Source of the DNA: Hysterium pulicare CBS 123377
Taxonomy: Eukaryota; Ascomycota; Dothideomycetes; Hysteriales; Hysteriaceae
Length of the DNA stretch: 25,807 nucleotides
Direction of reading: 5' to 3'
NCBI GenBank assembly: GCA_000467715.1
Contig: AJFK01000321.1
Coordinates: 1 to 25,807, forward strand
The position numbers and the translations under genes were made by a program. A model generated the notes under the pieces. That model made no database searches. It saw nothing but the letters and a program-made list of their open reading frames with translations, and was not told where the DNA came from. Of this stretch, positions 21,038 to 25,807 are shown one piece after another. The stretch's first letter is position 1. Every line of letters starts with the position of its first letter.

Positions 21038-23233
21038 TCACGAGATATCAACATCAAGCTTCCATTCCGGCCGGCCAAACCTCCACGCATTAAAAGGTAT
21101 CTGGCCCGGCATTTCGCGACCGTCGGAAAGCTTCAGTCGAGGAAATGAATGCTCGGCCCAGATGTATTTGTAACCCCTTCCGGGAGAGGCGCCATGCGAG
21201 ATGGGATCGATGAATGGTAGATCCGCTCGTTGCTGATCACGTCGATCGAGAACACCTTGGAGGTTACCGTGTTGGGAACCTGCTGGAGGTAAGCCTAGGA
21301 ACCAACGAGCTGAGTTACCAATCCATTGCAGGGTTGAGCCAATGTACAACGACGGACCTGCTGGTTGTGATGATTCTCCATCTTCTTGAACGGGCTCTGC
21401 TGTTGTTGTGGGATCCTCAACGATGCAATGATCTCGCACGCTATTTGCCAGGGTTTCATTGACGAGGACGAGGGCACCGCTGTGCCAGCCTGCAGCACTG
21501 ACACTGAGCGCGAAGTAAGCGCCTAAGCCATCTTCATTGGCGTCTTTGAGCTGAGGAGCCTTGTCCCAATCTCGACCTTCCTGCTCGAACCACTCGCTGA
21601 CTTCGCCCTGGACACTTGAATCTGTGACGAACATGCGCATGCGCTCTTTTGCTTCCTCAGGGTCTTTGCCTCCAGAGGTCATGAAAGTGATCCATTTCTT
21701 TTTCTCCGGTTCAAACCACACTTGCCTGCCATGAGTATACGCGTGCGGAAGCAATTTCCCATCATGACCGAATCCAACGTAGCGAATGCCTCTGGTGCGG
21801 CCTTCAGGATCACCATCGCCTCCTAATCCTAGCGCGCCGCAACCTTGCAGTTCGGTGCCGTAGGAGGTGATTTTGCCTGTACTATGCAGGGCAAGGAAAT
21901 GGTAGTCGCCGAAGGCAACCGATATGACATCGTTGTTCTGGAGTGCAGGGATTCTCTGGAGAACCGGTGCTCCGGTCTGGTCAATGTCTTCGATTCGATG
22001 GTTCCAGCAATATTGAAGATAATCTTGGTTAGTGGTAATTACCTCGCCTTTCTCTTTGAAAACAGCGAAGGATCTGAAGGAACCCTGAACATCACATGGG
22101 ATTCCGGTTTGGTTGCGAAGAGCGTTAAGTTCCAGTACTTCACGGATAGCGTCCCAAGGTTCTGAAATATTGGTAGCAAACACTTTCCCAATGTCGGTCG
22201 CGAAGACCACGAAATGCTCGAGTACAATGTATCTGACAACTGCGCCAACTTCCTTCCCAAGGGCATTATCTTCAGCAGACTCGCGAACAGAGCTAGCAAC
22301 CCGCTGATATCCTGTTTTCGGCAGAACTACAGACTCCACGACGAGCATACTGTCAATGTCCGGTTCATTATGAGCTCTCTGGACGGGATTCCAGAGTATA
22401 ATTCCGGTACCATTGATATAGGCTGAACTGTGGCCCCAGCCTGCCACAACTTCCCGAACGCTGCCGTTACGTCGGCCCCCAACAGCAGAGGACATTTCGT
22501 GAACATCGACATGAAGGAATTTGATATGGAGTGCAGGCTTATGTGCGGCATACCACGACCATATCCTGCCACTGTCTGCCAATCCGAGAATGTGTGACCG
22601 ACCCGAAGAGAACTGACGGATAGTTACTGTAGGTTCATCGTAGCTGGCGCTGGACTGAGGAAATCCAGGAGGGTACTTCAGAGGCTGAGACCCTTCTGTG
22701 TTATAGTCAACATTGAACTCCATGCCATTCAGGACTCCGGCTGTGTAGAGTTGGCCTTTGGATGTAAGCAAAGTGGTGGACCAGCCCCCACATTGCATAT
22801 CGGCAATAATTCCCATTTCCCTAGTATGCACCATCTCGGTAGGAAAAGACACTGTGGATTCGGTTACTACTCTGCGTCGCATCTGTATTGGGTGGCGCAT
22901 CATTGGCCCTGTTGTCACCTCCCGCCTCTCAGAGGAGTGTCCCAGTCGGTTGTGGCCATTCTTTCCCCATGTAAAGGCGCGGCTTTGCGTGAGAAGCCTG
23001 CGGTACATCTTCTGCCATCTTTCACCATCGGCCTGCACGAGTGGTTGGTTAGGGATGCGGAAGGTCGTTCGTGTAGCATGGCGCCAATAAGTTGGGTCAA
23101 GTCGAATGGAGGATTGCTGGAATGCCTTGCAGGTTGTGCAAAGTGCGAGGAAGCTTTTCGCATCAAGGTAAGGAAATACAAGTACAAGAATGTCCAAGGG
23201 CAGGTCTACCAGACCGGAAACTTTCTCGGCCAT
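21038..23233 (-). CDS. SAF1: F-box protein with RCC1-like repeats, SAF1-type SCF ubiquitin ligase adaptor
   Basis: A single-exon gene of 731 residues, the only intronless gene in the window. The F-box is at about residues 8-50 (LVDLPLDILVLVFPYLDAKS, then the CTTCKAF helix) and should bind Skp1. A large seven-bladed RCC1-like propeller follows: TWGKNGHNRLGH near 88-99, CGGWSTTLLTSKGQLYTAG, FSSGRSHILGLADSGRIWSW, AGWGHSSAYINGTGIILW and FGDYHFLALHSTGKITSYG. The order F-box then RCC1 matches yeast Saf1, which targets adenine deaminase Aah1 for degradation on entry to quiescence. The substrate in this fungus is not known. The C-terminal part (about 590-731) lies beyond the repeats and includes a Trp-rich region (LQWIGNSARWFLGLPP). 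Divergent from eIF2Bδ with 356 bp between the start codons. Confidence 0.9.
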   Translation of the reverse strand: MAEKVSGLVDLPLDILVLVFPYLDAKSFLALCTTCKAFQQSSIRLDPTYWRHATRTTFRIPNQPLVQADGERWQKMYRRLLTQSRAFTWGKNGHNRLGHSSERREVTTGPMMRHPIQMRRRVVTESTVSFPTEMVHTREMGIIADMQCGGWSTTLLTSKGQLYTAGVLNGMEFNVDYNTEGSQPLKYPPGFPQSSASYDEPTVTIRQFSSGRSHILGLADSGRIWSWYAAHKPALHIKFLHVDVHEMSSAVGGRRNGSVREVVAGWGHSSAYINGTGIILWNPVQRAHNEPDIDSMLVVESVVLPKTGYQRVASSVRESAEDNALGKEVGAVVRYIVLEHFVVFATDIGKVFATNISEPWDAIREVLELNALRNQTGIPCDVQGSFRSFAVFKEKGEVITTNQDYLQYCWNHRIEDIDQTGAPVLQRIPALQNNDVISVAFGDYHFLALHSTGKITSYGTELQGCGALGLGGDGDPEGRTRGIRYVGFGHDGKLLPHAYTHGRQVWFEPEKKKWITFMTSGGKDPEEAKERMRMFVTDSSVQGEVSEWFEQEGRDWDKAPQLKDANEDGLGAYFALSVSAAGWHSGALVLVNETLANSVRDHCIVEDPTTTAEPVQEDGESSQPAGPSLYIGSTLQWIGNSARWFLGLPPAGSQHGNLQGVLDRRDQQRADLPFIDPISHGASPGRGYKYIWAEHSFPRLKLSDGREMPGQIPFNAWRFGRPEWKLDVDIS

Positions 23234-23589
23234 ATTGGAGGGTTGTAGATGTTATGACGTTGGTGTTGCGGCGCGGCTCAGGAATAAGGTTGAAGTTGCA
23301 GCCGTTAACAAGGTCACTAGTCCTGTTTAGGGACAGCCCTTCTCGGCACCGCTGACTCAAAAGATCTGGGGAATCAACCTCATTTTTTGTATCACGACTC
23401 ATTGAATCACACAAACTTTGTTGCCACGGTCCAACCACCTTTCCACTCCATCTCCATACCTCGCGAACTAGTTACTGCTGACCTGCGTAGAGTGCTATAA
23501 TACTGGAGGAAATATCCCCTTGAGTCACACATTCAAGTTGCACTCCAAATTTTGATATCGATACATGATATAAGCCCAGAGTGTGAAAC
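23234..23589. promoter_or_regulatory. Short divergent promoter between the F-box and eIF2Bδ genes
   Basis: These 356 bases separate two divergent start codons, so the promoters must share the space. The eIF2Bδ side carries a two-codon upstream ORF at 23565-23573 (ATG ATA TAA), ending 16 bases before the main ATG. Its context at -3 is T (weak), while the main start has A at -3. Confidence 0.5.
23565..23573 (+). promoter_or_regulatory. Possible minimal upstream ORF (Met-Ile-stop) ahead of eIF2Bδ
   Basis: ATG ATA TAA lies 16 bases upstream of the eIF2Bδ start codon. It would be in the leader if transcription starts more than about 25 bases upstream, which is usual in fungi. Regulation through it is an inference. 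Confidence 0.35.
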
Positions 23590-25362
23590 ATGAGCGAGAC
23601 CGCAAACGGCGAGGCTGCTCAGCCCTCTGCTGCTACGAAATCAGATCCGCAGAAAGAGTCATCTCAGCAAACCCCTGGGGAGAAACAGCAACCGTCGACC
23701 TCAGACCCCGCCGCTCCTCCAGCTATTTCTGCAGCAGAGCTAAAGAAAAGAGCCAAAGCAGAAAAACAGGCAAGACGAGCACAAGCAAAGGCGTCTGGAC
23801 CGCCAGCAAATCAACCAAAGTCCGCTGCTCCAAAAGATGCAAAATCACCCAAGGAATCAAAATCACCAAAGGATGCCAAGCAAACTCCGAAGGATAATGA
23901 AAGGCCCAAAGAACTAGCAATGCGAAGAAGAGGTTCGCAATCAATCATTCCTCAACTCAAGGAACCGAAGAAGCAGCCAAAGCAGGTTGGCCTATTTTTT
24001 GGCCATCTCTATAACCAACCGAGACAGCACTCAATTCTGGGGGCCCCGAAAGAGGTGCACCCAGCTGTTCTTGCCCTTGGCCTTCAGTATAGTAGCTACA
24101 TTATTTGCGGGAGCACTGCTCGATGTGTTTCAATGCTTCTCGCATTCAAGAGTGTATGTGAAAGTGTACTAATTTGTAATTCTTAATATTGATTTCTTTC
24201 AGGTCATCGAATCATACCATACTCCTACGGGGACAAGTCTAGCGAGACATCTTACATCACACCACCTAAGCCCGCAAATAGATTATCTACGTCTTTGTAG
24301 ACCGCTTAGGTGCGTTACGAACAAACCAATTTTGTCGCTCGGGGCTAATCATTCTCGTATACAGTATCAGTATGGGAAATGCCATCCGTTGGCTGAAAGA
24401 TCGTAAGTGCTACTAATCCATTATAGTCTTCTACTTGCTCACTAAGTCAGTCATTATCAAAATCGATCCATCCACCCCAGAATCCGATGCAAAAGATCAT
24501 CTCTTGAGTTCTATCGACAATTATATTCTCCAACGAGTCACTGCCGCCGACGAGCTCATATCTACAGCCGCTATCCAGAAGATCAAGAATGGAGATGTAA
24601 TTCTTACCTACGCCAGCAGTAGTATCGTAGAAAGCACTCTCCTGAGAGCCCACAGACAGGGAACCGCGTTCTCGGTCATCGTAGTCGACTCGAAACCTCT
24701 CTTTGAAGGAAAGCGATTGGCACGGAATCTTGCGAACTACGGTATTACGGTCAAATACTGTCTACTTTCTGGGGCAGCGCATGCCGTGAAGGATGCCAGT
24801 AAAGTATTCCTTGGGGTAAGTCGTTTTCATTTGTGTCTTCCGCGCAGAGAGTGATGATACCGTTGCTCTACGAATCTTTTCTGCCAATTGGAGTACCGCA
24901 TTTAACCCAACATAGGCTCATGCTATGTTGTCTAATGGACGACTATATTCTCGAGTTGGCACAGCATTAGTTTCCATGCTCGCGTACGAGCGCGACATCC
25001 CCGTCATCGTCCTTTGCGAAAGTATTAAATTCACAGAGCGCGTTGCGCTCGACTCCATTGTTGGAAATGAAGTCGCCCCCGCCGAGGAATTACTCTCTGA
25101 AAACGAACGAGCGGCGTTGGCTCATCTGAAGCCACACGTGCCCACCAAGTCCCATGGTGACTCAGCGAAAGATGCGACAGAAGAGCGAGTGGACAGCAAA
25201 GGAGAAGTGCTGAAGTGGTTTATGGATGAGCCGAACTTGCAGATTCTGCAGGTGTTGTACGACGTTACTCCGGCTGAGTATATCAAGATGGTCATTACCG
25301 AATATGGCAGCTTGCCCCCTAGCTCTGTGCCAGTGGTGCATCGGCTCAGCACGAATATATAG
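23590..25362 (+). CDS. GCD2: Translation initiation factor eIF2B, δ subunit (GCD2 homologue)
   Basis: Five exons: 23590-24153, 24203-24309, 24365-24402, 24451-24815 and 24916-25362. The introns are 49, 55, 48 and 100 nt, all GT-AG, and the third exon is only 38 nt. The product has 506 residues. Residues 1-130 are disordered and rich in Lys, Ala, Pro and Ser (AELKKRAKAEKQARRAQAKA), as is usual for this subunit. The rest is the eIF2B regulatory-subunit fold, with GHLYNQPRQHSILGAPKEVH, HLSPQIDYLRLCRPLS, MGNAIRWLKD, VILTYASSSIVESTLLRAH, VIVVDSKPLFEGKRLARNLA, HAMLSNGRLYSRVGTALV and the C-terminal VTPAEYIKMVITEYG then PPSSVPVVHRLS. These are hallmarks of δ rather than α or β. With α and β it forms the regulatory core of the exchange factor that recharges eIF2 and senses phosphorylated eIF2α in the cytosol. 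Confidence 0.96.
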
Positions 25363-25762
25363 TTGGCTTAGGTACTTGCGTGTTGGCGTTCACGTGGGTG
25401 AACCACGGGTTTGGCGGAAGACCAGCCGTGACATCTGTTTTGGTATCGTGTAGGTTTGGATGTCAAGAATGTTTCAAGTAGATCGATCTTGTTACTCTTG
25501 TATTTCGGAGCAGCATATATTTACTGTATTCTATGGATCAATGCATAGTACCACATTCATGGTAATCTCTTGAATCAGTAGCAGTACGGCTTTCCTCAAG
25601 TCAGAAGCGTCAATTGATGAGCCTCAGCTTAAAATCGTCGTATTAGAATTATATAAGATCACTTTCCCTTCAATTAGTCTACCTCTAGTCTATGAAAGAT
25701 ACGCTCAAACCGAGAGGTTAGCAAAAACAATAACCGATCATCCGAAGCTTGTCCAAATCCCC
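25363..25762. other. Intergenic, 3' region after eIF2Bδ
   Basis: About 400 bases, AT-richer toward 25640-25670, with no supported gene. It should contain the eIF2Bδ 3' untranslated region. Confidence 0.45.
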
Positions 25763-25807
25763 TCAATTCTCAACACTCTTCCCCGCCTCCTCCGCCTTCC
25801 CCGCCTC
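25763..25807 (-). CDS. Possible C-terminal end of a minus-strand gene (partial)
   Basis: The minus strand reads EAGKAEEAGKSVEN and then stops at TGA (25763-25765). The short Glu/Ala/Gly/Lys repeat looks like a real protein tail rather than random sequence, but only 14 codons are visible, so neither the gene nor its product can be identified. The same bases are a simple purine-rich repeat, which is the main alternative. Confidence 0.25.
   Translation of the reverse strand, partial: EAGKAEEAGKSVEN

Noticed and set aside
22751-23248. 165-codon plus-strand open frame
   Set aside because: Antisense to the start of the F-box/RCC1 gene, whose 731-codon frame and motifs are clear.
25391-25400. TCACGTGG-like site after eIF2Bδ
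   Set aside because: It lies in the 3' region, far from any visible start codon, so a regulatory claim has no support.

Overview
The window is nuclear DNA from a filamentous ascomycete (Pezizomycotina). The genes carry short introns, mostly 48-70 nt, with GTAAGT/GTATGT-type donors and CTAAC/CTGAC-like branch sites close to the acceptors. The gene content (Gβ, a phosducin-like protein, a HET domain, RTA1, DUF4211) is typically filamentous-fungal. A leotiomycete is my best guess, but nothing here proves the class. I see no transposon, virus-like element, CRISPR array, rRNA or convincing tRNA.

Layout. 1-176: tail of a membrane protein, probably an MFS transporter (+). 943-1885: phosducin-like protein (-). 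3707-5010: heterotrimeric G protein β subunit (-). 5797-7419: adenosine-deaminase-like protein (+), divergent from Gβ. 7.8-10.0 kb: decayed HET-domain gene (+), followed by an unassigned open region to 10.69 kb. 11255-13496: secreted protein related to lysine-specific/deuterolysin-like metallopeptidases, apparently without the zinc motif (+). 14764-16072: RTA1-family seven-helix membrane protein (-). 17753-20093: nuclear DUF4211 protein (+). 21038-23233: F-box/RCC1-repeat protein of the SAF1 type (-). 23590-25362: eIF2B δ subunit (+). The last 45 bases may hold the tail of another minus-strand gene.

How the genes fit together. The phosducin-like protein is the chaperone/regulator of Gβγ, and it lies next to the Gβ gene on the same strand, so one conserved signalling module sits at 0.9-5.0 kb. 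The right-hand genes are housekeeping: chromatin/DNA-associated DUF4211, SCF ubiquitin ligase adaptor, and the translation-initiation exchange factor. Between these blocks, from about 7.5 to 14.7 kb, lies accessory sequence: a fossil HET gene, a probable pseudopeptidase and long gene-poor stretches. I found no clearly new multi-gene system. The best leads are the zinc-motif-less secreted peptidase relative, the DUF4211 protein with several SUMO-interaction-like motifs and a PIP-like N-terminus, and a two-codon upstream ORF in front of eIF2Bδ.
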